Of a DNA stretch of 7,559 nucleotides, positions 1-7,107 are shown piece by piece. Under the pieces are notes generated by a model, which had not been told where the DNA came from, made no database searches, and worked only from the letters and a program-made list of their open reading frames with translations. The position numbers were made by a program, and so were the translations under genes. Location: contig JALORJ010000113.1 in the NCBI GenBank assembly GCA_025459035.1, positions 1-7,559 on the forward strand. Reading direction: 5' to 3'. Numbering within the stretch: the first letter of the stretch is position 1; every line of letters begins with the position of its first letter. Source of the stretch: Burkholderiales bacterium. GTDB taxonomy: Bacteria > Pseudomonadota > Gammaproteobacteria > Burkholderiales > Ga0077523.

Positions 1-1
1 G

Positions 2-1351
2 TTCGGCCTGGACGCCGGCACCGCCGCCGGGCTCGTCGCCGGCAGCATGACCGAGTCGGCGACCGTCGGCACCGCGGTCGACGCGATCGCCAAGCTCGGT
101 CTGCCCGCGCAGAGCGTCGATCGGCTCACCGGGGGTGTCACGGTGGCCTTCGCCGTGACCTATCTGGTCGGCCTCGTCGCCACCGTGACCTTCCTGTCGA
201 AGGTCGCGCCGAAGCTGCTCGGCACCGACCTCGCCGCGGCCTGCCGCGCGCTCGAGGACGAGATGGGCATCCGGCGCGACGGCAGCGGCACGGTCTCCGC
301 GTACTACGACGTCATCATGCGGGCCTATGCCGTGCCCGAGGCACTGTCCGGCACGACCGTCGCGGCCCTCGAGCGGTCGTTCGCGCCCGAGCGGGTGTTC
401 GTCGAGCGCGCGCGTGTGGCCGGCGAGGTCCTGACGCCGCGGCCCGATCTCGTGCTGTCGACCGGCGATCGCGTCACGCTGTCGGCCCGGCACCACGCGC
501 TGGCCGAGATGACCGGGCCGCTGCGCGCCCACGAGGTCGAGGACGCACCGCTGCTCGACATCCCCACGCTCACGCTCGACGTCGTCGTGACCAACCGCGA
601 ACTTGCCGGGCATCCGATCCAGCGCTTCGCCACCGACTTCGCGACGCGCGGCGTGTTCCTGCGCAAGCTCACGCGCGCCGGCGAGGAGCTGCCGTACACG
701 CTGCAGACCGTGGTCGAGCGCGGCGACGTCGCGACGATGGTCGGCGCCGCGCACCACGTCGAGCCCCTCGCCCAGCTGGTGGGCTGGGCGGCCAAACCCA
801 CGTCGGCGACCAACATGGTGGGCGTCGGACTGGCGATCGTCGTCGGCGGTCTCGTCGGGCTGCCCGCGCTCGCGATCGGCTCGCTCGAGCTGCACCTGAG
901 CAGCGCGGTCGGCGTGCTGCTGGGCGGGCTCGTGTTCGGCTGGATGAGCTCGGTGAGCCGCCGCTTCGGGCAGATCCCCGAGCCCGCACTGTGGCTGTTC
1001 GATTCGCTCGGCCTCACCGCCTTCATCGCGGCGGTCGGGCTGTCGGCCGGACCGGACTTCGTGCGCGGACTGCGCGAGGCCGGCGGCGTGCTCGTGCTCG
1101 CGGGGCTGATCACCGCGATCGTCCCGCACGTCGTGACACTGCTCGTCGGACGCTTCGTGTTCCGCATGCACCCGGGCATCCTGCTGGGCGTGTGCTGCGG
1201 CGCGGCCACATCGGGGCCGTCGCTCGCCGCGGTGCAGGACGTCGCGAAGAGCCGCATCCCGACGCTGGGCTACGGCGTGAGCTACGCGGTGGGCAACGTG
1301 CTGCTGGCGATGTGGGGCGGCGTCATCGTCGCGCTGCTCGGCCCGGGCTGA
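2..1351 (+). CDS. AspT/AAE-family transporter, 5'-truncated by the window edge
   Basis: This is an inner-membrane carrier of the aspartate:alanine exchanger family (AAE, TC 2.A.81; relatives AspT, YbjL, YidE, SucE1). The frame is open to the first base, and family-typical residues precede the first ATG at 47, so that ATG is internal; aligned to the next gene, about 118 N-terminal residues are missing. Of the 449 visible residues, about 1-70 carry the end of the first membrane half (GLDAGTAAGLVAGS, then FAVTYLVGLVATVTFL). Residues about 103-170 and 188-263 look like two TrkA-C/RCK-C-like soluble domains, as usual in this family. Residues about 270-449 form the second membrane half with GLSAGPDF (346-353), the GAATSGPSLAAV stretch and GYGVSYAVGN (423-432). 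The stop lies 19 nt before the paralogous gene, suggesting co-transcription. Substrate is not readable from sequence; glutamate/GABA or dicarboxylate exchange is inferred from the neighbours. The family call is strong. Confidence 0.9.
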   Translation, partial: FGLDAGTAAGLVAGSMTESATVGTAVDAIAKLGLPAQSVDRLTGGVTVAFAVTYLVGLVATVTFLSKVAPKLLGTDLAAACRALEDEMGIRRDGSGTVSAYYDVIMRAYAVPEALSGTTVAALERSFAPERVFVERARVAGEVLTPRPDLVLSTGDRVTLSARHHALAEMTGPLRAHEVEDAPLLDIPTLTLDVVVTNRELAGHPIQRFATDFATRGVFLRKLTRAGEELPYTLQTVVERGDVATMVGAAHHVEPLAQLVGWAAKPTSATNMVGVGLAIVVGGLVGLPALAIGSLELHLSSAVGVLLGGLVFGWMSSVSRRFGQIPEPALWLFDSLGLTAFIAAVGLSAGPDFVRGLREAGGVLVLAGLITAIVPHVVTLLVGRFVFRMHPGILLGVCCGAATSGPSLAAVQDVAKSRIPTLGYGVSYAVGNVLLAMWGGVIVALLGPG

Positions 1352-1370
1352 CCGCTCCGGCCGGCCCGCG

Positions 1371-3062
1371 ATGCTCGCGCTCTTCGACTTCCTCCACGAC
1401 CAGCCTTACGTGCTGCTGTTCGCCGTCGTCGGCGCCGCCTTCGCCCTCGGCCAGGTCACCGTGCGCGGCTACGGCCTGGGCGTCACGGCATCGGCGATCG
1501 TGATCGGCACCGCCGTGTCGGCCACGGCGTCCGCGTGGGGCGTCGTGCTCGAACTCGACGAGTTCACCAAGCTGCTTTTCTACTACCTGTTCATGTACGC
1601 GGTCGGCCTGCGCGTCGGCCCCGCGTTCGTGAGCGGGCTGAAGGGAGACGGCATCAAGTTCGCCGCGCTCGCGGTGCTGTGCTCGGTCGCGGGTCTGCTG
1701 CTGTCGGTCGGGCTCGCACGCGGGCTCGGTCTGCCCCCCGGCGCGGCGCCCGGCATCCTGGCCGGTGCGATGACGATGTCGTCCGCGCTCGGCGCGGCCG
1801 AGCAGGCGATCGCCAGCGGCGCGTGGCTGCCACCCGACGGCTTCACCGCCCAGCAGGTGTCGGCGACGCTCACGCTCGCGTACGGGGTGACCTACGTCTG
1901 GGGCACCGTCGGCATCATCCTGATCGTCAAGTACCTGCCGCAGATGTTCGGTGTCGACGCCGTCGCGGCCGCGCGCGAGGTCGAGGCGAAGCTCGGGACC
2001 GTCACCGACGACACGGCCGGCGGGGTCGGCTGGCAGCCGTTCAGCGGCCGCGCCTATCGCCTCGTCAATGCCGACACCGTCGGGCGCACGCTGGGCAGCC
2101 TGCGTGCGGCGTTTCCCGAGTACCGCTGGCTCGCGGTCGAACGCGCCGGCACGTCGCTCGACGCCCACGACGACCTCGCGCTCGTCGCGGGGGACGTGGT
2201 GATGCTGTTCGGCGCCACCGCGGCGCTGACCGAGCACATCGGTCTGATCGGTCCCGAGGTCACCGACGCGAAGGCCCTGCGACAGCCGCTGGACCGCGCC
2301 GACGTCATGGTGATGAACCCGGCGTTCGTCGCGCAGTCGGTCCGCGACCTGCGCCAGCGCTACGGCGCGGCGCTGCAGGTGGTCGCGCTGCGCCGCGGCG
2401 GCCATCCACTGCCGATCGGCCCCGACGTGCGGCCGCAGCGTGGCGACGTGATCGACGTCATCGGTCCGACCGCCGCCGTCGGCGCACTGGGCCGCGCGGC
2501 CGGCACGATCGCCCGACCCAGCGCCGCCACCGACCTGTTCGTGCTGTCGATCGGCATGGTGCTCGGGTTCCTGATTGGCGCGGTCGAGGTGCCGATCGCC
2601 GGGATCCCGGTGGGCTTGGGCGCCGCCGGCGGGCTGCTCGTGAGCGGCGTCGCGGTCGCGTCGCTGCTCGGGCGCTTCCCGCTGTATCCGCAGACCCCGA
2701 CCCCGGCACGCCAGCTGATGGAAGACCTCGGGCTCACGGTGTTCGTCGCGATCGTCGGCATCAACGTCGGCGCGGACCTGCTCGCGCAGCTGTCGGGCAC
2801 CGTCGCGGCGAAGATCTTCTTCGCGGGCTTCGTCGTGACCACGCTGCCGCCGATCCTCGTGTGGATCGCGGGCGCGTACGGCATGAAGCTCAACGCCGCG
2901 ATCCTGATGGGCGCCACCGCTGGCGCACGCTCGCATTCCGCCCCGTGCCGCGAGGCTGCCGACGCCGTCGGCAGCAGCGTTCCGTGGATCGGCTTTTCCG
3001 TGGGCTACGCCGTGTCCGGCGTGCTGCTGACCGTGTTCGGTCACGTCGCGCTGCTGCTCTGA
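1371..3062 (+). CDS. AspT/AAE-family transporter, second tandem copy
   Basis: This complete 563-residue inner-membrane carrier belongs to the same AAE family as the gene before it and has the usual family length (about 560). Likely membrane segments lie near residues 13-28, 35-54, 68-83, 96-118, 126-141 and 166-189, then 388-405, 412-433, 453-472, 482-503, 507-519 and 540-563. Between the halves, residues about 225-295 and 308-378 resemble two TrkA-C/RCK-C domains. Paralogy is visible by eye: LPPGAAPGILAGAMTMSSA here matches LDAGTAAGLVAGSMTESAT in the upstream copy. The first half keeps the family glycine-proline turn (VGLRVGPAF, 78-86), but the second half reads GINVGADL (463-470) where the partner has GLSAGPDF, and GFSVGYAVSG (541-550) where the partner has GYGVSYAVGN. 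No clear Shine-Dalgarno precedes the ATG, and the preceding stop is 19 nt away, so translational coupling is plausible. Exchange of glutamate for GABA is inferred only from the next gene, gadB. Confidence 0.9.
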   Translation: MLALFDFLHDQPYVLLFAVVGAAFALGQVTVRGYGLGVTASAIVIGTAVSATASAWGVVLELDEFTKLLFYYLFMYAVGLRVGPAFVSGLKGDGIKFAALAVLCSVAGLLLSVGLARGLGLPPGAAPGILAGAMTMSSALGAAEQAIASGAWLPPDGFTAQQVSATLTLAYGVTYVWGTVGIILIVKYLPQMFGVDAVAAAREVEAKLGTVTDDTAGGVGWQPFSGRAYRLVNADTVGRTLGSLRAAFPEYRWLAVERAGTSLDAHDDLALVAGDVVMLFGATAALTEHIGLIGPEVTDAKALRQPLDRADVMVMNPAFVAQSVRDLRQRYGAALQVVALRRGGHPLPIGPDVRPQRGDVIDVIGPTAAVGALGRAAGTIARPSAATDLFVLSIGMVLGFLIGAVEVPIAGIPVGLGAAGGLLVSGVAVASLLGRFPLYPQTPTPARQLMEDLGLTVFVAIVGINVGADLLAQLSGTVAAKIFFAGFVVTTLPPILVWIAGAYGMKLNAAILMGATAGARSHSAPCREAADAVGSSVPWIGFSVGYAVSGVLLTVFGHVALLL

Positions 3063-3090
3063 GCCGTGCCCGAACACCCCCGAACTCCCG

Positions 3091-3096
3091 AGGAGA
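3091..3096 (+). promoter_or_regulatory. Ribosome binding site of gadB
   Basis: AGGAGA ends 6 nt before the ATG at 3103, a near-consensus Shine-Dalgarno at good spacing. It fixes the gadB start. It is stronger than anything seen before either transporter gene, so gadB may be translated independently of them. Confidence 0.8.
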
Positions 3097-3102
3097 CCCC
3101 CG

Positions 3103-4482
3103 ATGGCCGAGTCGCACCCCGCCGACGCGTTGTCGATGTTCGACCAGTTCAACGCCGACATTCCGGAGTCGACGTTCCCCGAACACGGCATGGGGCCGCG
3201 CGCGGCGGCGGCGGTCGTGAACTCGGAGGCGTGGACCGACGCCAATCCGATGCTGAACCTGTCGTCGTTCGTGACGACCTTCACGGAGCCCGAAGAGGTC
3301 GACGTGATGCTGCGGCACTTCACCAAGAACTACATCGACCACGACATGTATCCGCAGCTCTACGCGATGGAGACGCGGATGACGCAGTGGCTGCACGACC
3401 TGTGGAACGGCCCGCAGGACGCCGAGGCCTTCGGCATCGCGACGGTCGGGTCGTCGGAGGCCTGCATGCTCGCGGGGCTCGCGCACAAGTGGAACTGGCG
3501 CGAGGCGCGCAAGGCGGCCGGCAAGGACGCGAGCCGGCCGAACATGGTGACCGGCGGCAACGTCCAGATCGTCTGGAAGAAGTTCTTCCGCTACTTCGAC
3601 GTCGACGAGCGCATCGTGCCGCTCGAGGTCGGCAACTCCCGCCTCACGGCGCAGCATCTGGACCGCTTCGTCGACGAGAACACGATCGCGGTGGTCGCGA
3701 TCGCGGGCCAGACCTTCACCGGCGAGGACGACGACATCCAGGAGATCCACGACTGGCTCGACGCGTACGAGAAGCGCACCGGGATCTCGATCCCGATGCA
3801 CATCGACGGCGCGTCGGGCGGCTTCGTGAACCCGTTCCTGTACCCGGACTACGCGTGGGACTTCCGTCTGCCGCGCGTGCAGTCGATCAACGCGTCGGGC
3901 CACAAGTTCGGACTCGTCCCGCCCGGGCTGGGCTGGGTCGTGTTCCGCGACCGCAAGGTGTTCAACGAAGGCCTGATGTTCTACGTGAACTACCTCGGCG
4001 GGGAGATGCCGACAGCGGGGCTCAACTTCAGCCGCAACGCGTTCCAGATCGCGGTGCAGTACTACCTGTTCCTGCGCCTCGGTCGCTCCGGGTACACCAA
4101 GCTCATGCAGGCCGCGGTCGACAATGCCGTGCGCCTGCGCGACCAGCTGATCGCGAGCGGCTGGTTCACGATCATGAACCGCACGCAGCGCATCCCGGTC
4201 GTCGCGCTGACGCTCGACCCGAAGGCGACGAACTTCAACGAGTTCGACGTGAGCAACAAGGTGCGCGAGCGCGGCTGGGTGCTGTCCGCGTACACGATGC
4301 CCGCGAACGCCGAGTCGGTGCGCAGTCTGCGCATCGTCGTGCGGCCGCACCTCAACCGCAACCTCTGCGACATCCTCGCGAAGGACATCGTGGCGGCCTG
4401 CGAGTATCTCGCGCAGCACGGCGGCAACGCGACACCGCCGACGCTGCACGACCCCCACAGCACCGCCACCACGAAGTGCTGA
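3103..4482 (+). CDS. gadB: Glutamate decarboxylase (PLP-dependent)
   Basis: This cytoplasmic enzyme converts L-glutamate to GABA and CO2, consuming a proton. At 459 residues it is close to E. coli GadB (466). It is a fold-type I PLP enzyme of decarboxylase group II. The PLP-anchoring lysine is K268 in NASGHKFGL (E. coli K276), preceded by H267; D235 in HIDGASGG matches E. coli D243, which contacts the pyridine nitrogen. S117-S118 lie in VGSSEAC, and substrate-side residues S55-F56 and D79 match E. coli T62-F63 and D86. The NLSSFVTTF stretch is closer to plant than to E. coli GAD. Two pH-response features differ: E. coli E89 is M82 here, and the C-terminus (...DPHSTATTKC) lacks the penultimate histidine that plugs the E. 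coli active site, although H449 and H452 are near. It starts 40 nt after the transporter stop. The family assignment is very secure; acid-resistance versus GABA-metabolism role is inferred. Confidence 0.96.
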   Translation: MAESHPADALSMFDQFNADIPESTFPEHGMGPRAAAAVVNSEAWTDANPMLNLSSFVTTFTEPEEVDVMLRHFTKNYIDHDMYPQLYAMETRMTQWLHDLWNGPQDAEAFGIATVGSSEACMLAGLAHKWNWREARKAAGKDASRPNMVTGGNVQIVWKKFFRYFDVDERIVPLEVGNSRLTAQHLDRFVDENTIAVVAIAGQTFTGEDDDIQEIHDWLDAYEKRTGISIPMHIDGASGGFVNPFLYPDYAWDFRLPRVQSINASGHKFGLVPPGLGWVVFRDRKVFNEGLMFYVNYLGGEMPTAGLNFSRNAFQIAVQYYLFLRLGRSGYTKLMQAAVDNAVRLRDQLIASGWFTIMNRTQRIPVVALTLDPKATNFNEFDVSNKVRERGWVLSAYTMPANAESVRSLRIVVRPHLNRNLCDILAKDIVAACEYLAQHGGNATPPTLHDPHSTATTKC

Positions 4483-4534
4483 TCCCGCCGTCGATCGCGC
4501 GCCACCGCGAACTCTCTCCACCGTCCGTCGAACC

Positions 4535-4540
4535 GAGGAG
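4535..4540 (+). promoter_or_regulatory. Ribosome binding site of the glutaminase gene
   Basis: GAGGAG lies 7 nt before the ATG at 4548. It selects that ATG over the in-frame ATG at 4554 and over the long open frame continuing upstream inside gadB. The heptamer GTCGAAC flanks it on both sides (4527-4533 and 4540-4546); whether this matters is unknown. Confidence 0.82.
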
Positions 4541-4547
4541 TCGAACG

Positions 4548-5582
4548 ATGTCCATGTCACTGCCCCCGCGCCTCGCACGCCTTGCCGGAGTCATCGCGAT
4601 CGCCGCGTTCACCGCCGCCACCGCCCAGGCGCGCGGCAAGCCCGATCCGTCCCCGGCCGACCTGGCCGCGGTCGTGCAGGAGGCCTATGCCGCGTTCAAG
4701 GATGTCAAGGACGGTGCCAACGCCGACTACATCCCCGAGCTGGCCAAGGTGCCGTCGGATCTGTTCGGCGTCGCCATCGTCACCGTCGACGGCAAGGTCT
4801 ACGCGGCCGGCGACGTCGACTACGCGTTCTCGATCCAGTCGGTGTCGAAGCCGTTCACCGCCGCGCTGGTGATGGAGGAGCTGGGGGCCGACTCGATCAA
4901 GGACAAGATCGGCGTCGAGCCGACCGGTCAGCCGTTCAACGCCGTGATGGCGGTCGAGCAGATCCCGGCGCGCGCGGTCAACCCGCTCGTGAATGCCGGC
5001 GCGATGGCCGCCGTGAGCCTCGTGCCCGCGAAGGATCCGAAGGAGAAGTTCGGCAAGATCATCAAGTGGTACGAGGCGATGGCCGGAGGCGTCGACCTGC
5101 CGGTGCTGAAGGACATCTACGCGTCCGAGGCCGCGACCAACCAGCACAACGTCGCGATCGCGTGGCTGCTCAAGTCGTACGACCGCTTCTACGACGACCC
5201 GATGACGGCGACCGATGTCTACACGAAGCAGTGCTCGATCGGCGTCACCGCGAAGCAGCTCGCGATGATGGGCGCGACGCTCGCCAACGGTGGCGTCAAC
5301 CCGGCGACCGGCAAGCGCGTGATGAAGGCCGAGAACGTGCCGAAGCTGCTCGCGGTGATGACGATGGCGGGCTTCTACGACGAGGCCGGAACGTGGGCGT
5401 GGGAAGCCGGCCTGGCTGGCAAGACCGGCGTGGGCGGCGGCATCGTCGCGGTCGTCCCAGGGAAGATGGCGATCGTCGGCTTCTCGCCGCGGCTCAACAA
5501 GGCCGGCAACAGCATCCGCGCGATGAAGGCGATCGAGCACATCAGCGCAAAGTTCGGGCTGTCCATGTTCGAGGCGCACTGA
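4548..5582 (+). CDS. glsA: Serine-dependent glutaminase with Sec signal peptide (probably periplasmic)
   Basis: This enzyme hydrolyses L-glutamine to L-glutamate and ammonia. It is 344 residues, against about 308-310 for E. coli YbaS/YneH; the excess is an N-terminal Sec signal: R8/R11, a hydrophobic core at about 12-24, and a cleavage-like TAQA after A28. The mature part has the glutaminase (beta-lactamase-like) fold motifs. The catalytic pair S98 and K101 (QSVSK) matches YbaS S66/K69. N149 (VNAGA), E194 (ASEAA), N201, Y225 (VYTKQCS), Y277 and V295 match YbaS N117, E161, N168, Y192, Y244 and V262 at a constant offset of 32-33. The usual KSGVGGG appears as KTGVGGG (292-298). GFSPRLNKAGNS near 311-322 is also typical. 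It follows gadB by 65 nt and ends 2 nt before the porin gene. Most bacterial relatives are cytosolic; export would put glutamate release on the outer face of the inner membrane. Function is secure; location is a strong inference. Confidence 0.94.
   Translation: MSMSLPPRLARLAGVIAIAAFTAATAQARGKPDPSPADLAAVVQEAYAAFKDVKDGANADYIPELAKVPSDLFGVAIVTVDGKVYAAGDVDYAFSIQSVSKPFTAALVMEELGADSIKDKIGVEPTGQPFNAVMAVEQIPARAVNPLVNAGAMAAVSLVPAKDPKEKFGKIIKWYEAMAGGVDLPVLKDIYASEAATNQHNVAIAWLLKSYDRFYDDPMTATDVYTKQCSIGVTAKQLAMMGATLANGGVNPATGKRVMKAENVPKLLAVMTMAGFYDEAGTWAWEAGLAGKTGVGGGIVAVVPGKMAIVGFSPRLNKAGNSIRAMKAIEHISAKFGLSMFEAH
5571..5576 (+). promoter_or_regulatory. Weak ribosome binding site of the porin gene, inside the glutaminase gene
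   Basis: GAGGCG ends 8 nt before the ATG at 5585 and lies in the last codons of the glutaminase gene. The glutaminase stop is only 2 nt before the porin ATG, so translation is probably coupled. Confidence 0.45.
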
Positions 5583-5584
5583 AC

Positions 5585-7024
5585 ATGCGCGCGCCTGTGC
5601 TCACCCCGGCGGCGCGCGTCGCGCCGCTCGTCGTGGCGATCGCCGCGACGCTCGCCCCGACCTTCGCCGCCGCCGAGGATGCCGACGAGCTGCGCAAGGA
5701 GCTCGAGGCCGCGAAGTCGATGATCCGCAGGATGGAGGATCGGCTGAAGGCGCTCGAGTCGGCACCGGCCCGTGCGCCGGCCGCGAAGCCCGCACCGGTG
5801 GTCGTCGAGAAGACGACGACCGTCGTCACCGAACCGGTGTTCGTGCTGATCGACATCCCCGAGCGCTTCAACGACAACGGCTACGGCGATCCGCGCCCGA
5901 ACCGCGACCTGCGCGCCGAGAAGAAGGGCTTCGTCGACATCCAGGGCACCGACACGAGCTTCAAGATCGGCGGCTTCGTGAAGATGGACGCGATGTACGA
6001 CACGAATCCGATCGGCTCGCGCGACTGGCTCGTGCAGTCGTCGATCCCGACGACCGCGCCGGACAACCAGCGCGGTCCGCAGTTCGGCATCAATGCACGC
6101 GCGACCCGCCTCAACTTCGAGTTCCGCCGCAACACCGAATTCGGCCTCGCGAAGATCTTTCTCGAGAACGACTTCTTCGGCAACGACCGGACCGACTTCA
6201 CGCCGGGGCCGTACGGCTGGCGCCTGCGCCACGCCTACGGCCAGGTCGGGCCGTGGACGGTCGGGCGCACGTTCTCGAACTTCATGGACATCGACTCGTG
6301 GCCGGACACGCTCGAGTTCTACGGTCCGTCCGCCGCGACGTTCATCTTCACGTCGCAGGTGCGCTACACGCAGGGGCTCGGCAACGGTCTGTCCGCGTCC
6401 GGCGCGGTCGAGACGCCGCGCTCCGACGTCGACTGCGGTGCCGTGAACAACTGTCCGCGCGAGCGGTTGCCCGACGTCACCGGCAAGCTGCGCTGGGAGC
6501 AGCCGTGGGGACACCTGCAGGGCACCGCGCTGCTGCGCCACCTGGCGTACGCGACGCCGGTGGCCGGTGCGGGTTCCGCGACCGGCCTGGGCGTGCAGTT
6601 CTCGGGTAGCGTGAAGTCGGGCCTCGGCAACGACTACGCCGCGTTCAGCACCGTCGCCGGCAACGGGATCCAGCGCTACATCAACGATCCCGGCTACTTC
6701 GGTGCGCTCGACGGGGTCGTCGGTCCGCAGGGTCAGTTCGACACGCTGGGGGTGTTCGGCGGCTACGCCGGCTACACCCACTTCTGGGACGGCAAGACGC
6801 GCAGCACGGTCTCGGCAGGCTTCGTCGACACCGAGAACTCGGCGTTCCAGGCGGCCACGGCCTACAACCGCACGCAGTACCTGACGCTCAACTACGTGTG
6901 GACCGTCTTCGGCTCGCTCAACGTGGGCGCGGAAGTGGTCTATGCCGAGCGCAAGGACCGCGCGGGCAACACCGGAGACCTGGTGCGCCTGCTGTTCTCC
7001 GCGCAGTACAACCTCGTGCGTTGA
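5585..7024 (+). CDS. DcaP-like outer-membrane porin
   Basis: This 479-residue protein resembles the DcaP family of trimeric outer-membrane channels, known for dicarboxylate uptake in Acinetobacter. The start at 5585 gives a signal peptide (R2, R11, hydrophobic 12-24, cleavage-like FAAA near residue 30). Residues about 31-58 are a heptad-like charged helix, matching the periplasmic coiled coil of DcaP trimers, followed by an Ala/Pro linker (59-72). The barrel begins near 125 with SFKIGGFVKMDAMYD; ARATRLNFEF, FLENDFFG, LRHAYGQ and GRTFSNFMD are the expected family motifs, and amphipathic strands continue to the end. C284 and C290, six residues apart in a predicted loop, could form a disulfide. 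The protein ends YNLVR rather than with the terminal aromatic residue common in BAM substrates. Being last in the operon and 2 nt from the glutaminase gene suggests it supplies the periplasm with glutamine or acidic substrates, but specificity cannot be read. The open frame upstream of 5585 overlaps the glutaminase gene and is not used. Confidence 0.88.
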   Translation: MRAPVLTPAARVAPLVVAIAATLAPTFAAAEDADELRKELEAAKSMIRRMEDRLKALESAPARAPAAKPAPVVVEKTTTVVTEPVFVLIDIPERFNDNGYGDPRPNRDLRAEKKGFVDIQGTDTSFKIGGFVKMDAMYDTNPIGSRDWLVQSSIPTTAPDNQRGPQFGINARATRLNFEFRRNTEFGLAKIFLENDFFGNDRTDFTPGPYGWRLRHAYGQVGPWTVGRTFSNFMDIDSWPDTLEFYGPSAATFIFTSQVRYTQGLGNGLSASGAVETPRSDVDCGAVNNCPRERLPDVTGKLRWEQPWGHLQGTALLRHLAYATPVAGAGSATGLGVQFSGSVKSGLGNDYAAFSTVAGNGIQRYINDPGYFGALDGVVGPQGQFDTLGVFGGYAGYTHFWDGKTRSTVSAGFVDTENSAFQAATAYNRTQYLTLNYVWTVFGSLNVGAEVVYAERKDRAGNTGDLVRLLFSAQYNLVR

Positions 7025-7030
7025 TGTCCG

Positions 7031-7068
7031 CGCCGCGGGGGGGCACCGACGGCGCCCCCTCCGCGGCG
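7031..7068. terminator. GC-rich hairpin, probable bidirectional terminator
   Basis: The left arm 7031-7044 (CGCCGCGGGGGGGC) pairs with 7054-7068 (GCCCCCTCCGCGGCG) over 14 base pairs, with one bulged T at 7060 and a 9-nt loop. It begins 6 nt after the porin stop and lies 40 nt beyond the 3' end of the convergent cupin gene, so it could end transcripts from both sides. No T-tract follows on either strand, so it may act with Rho or as a 3'-end stabilising structure rather than as a classic intrinsic terminator. Confidence 0.6.
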
Positions 7069-7107
7069 CGCGACACCGATGCGACGCCGCGCGACCGCGC
7101 GCCGGCG

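Noticed and set aside
3069..3088. Two adjacent 10-bp near-repeats, CCCGAACACC and CCCGAACTCC, just before gadB
   Set aside because: They are too short to separate from chance in this composition, though one helical turn apart; not called an operator.
1535..3220. 561-residue Arg-rich open frame on the + strand
   Set aside because: It overlaps the second transporter in a different frame, and its arginine runs are the GC-rich frame-shift signature.
1323..3326. 667-residue open frame on the - strand
   Set aside because: It lies antisense to the second transporter and gadB; its composition is rich in Arg, His, Asp and Gln with no domain pattern, as expected for a shadow frame at about 70% G+C.
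3066..4547. N-terminal extension of the glutaminase to a start at 3066, making a protein of 838 residues
   Set aside because: The extension overlaps gadB entirely in another frame; the GAGGAG site and signal peptide at 4548 set the true start.
2890..4578. 562-residue open frame on the - strand
   Set aside because: It is antisense to gadB, which has full catalytic motifs; the translation is Arg/Val/Glu/His-rich with no recognisable family.
5066..5584. N-terminal extension of the porin to 5066
   Set aside because: It would overlap the glutaminase gene; the ATG at 5585 begins a proper signal peptide.
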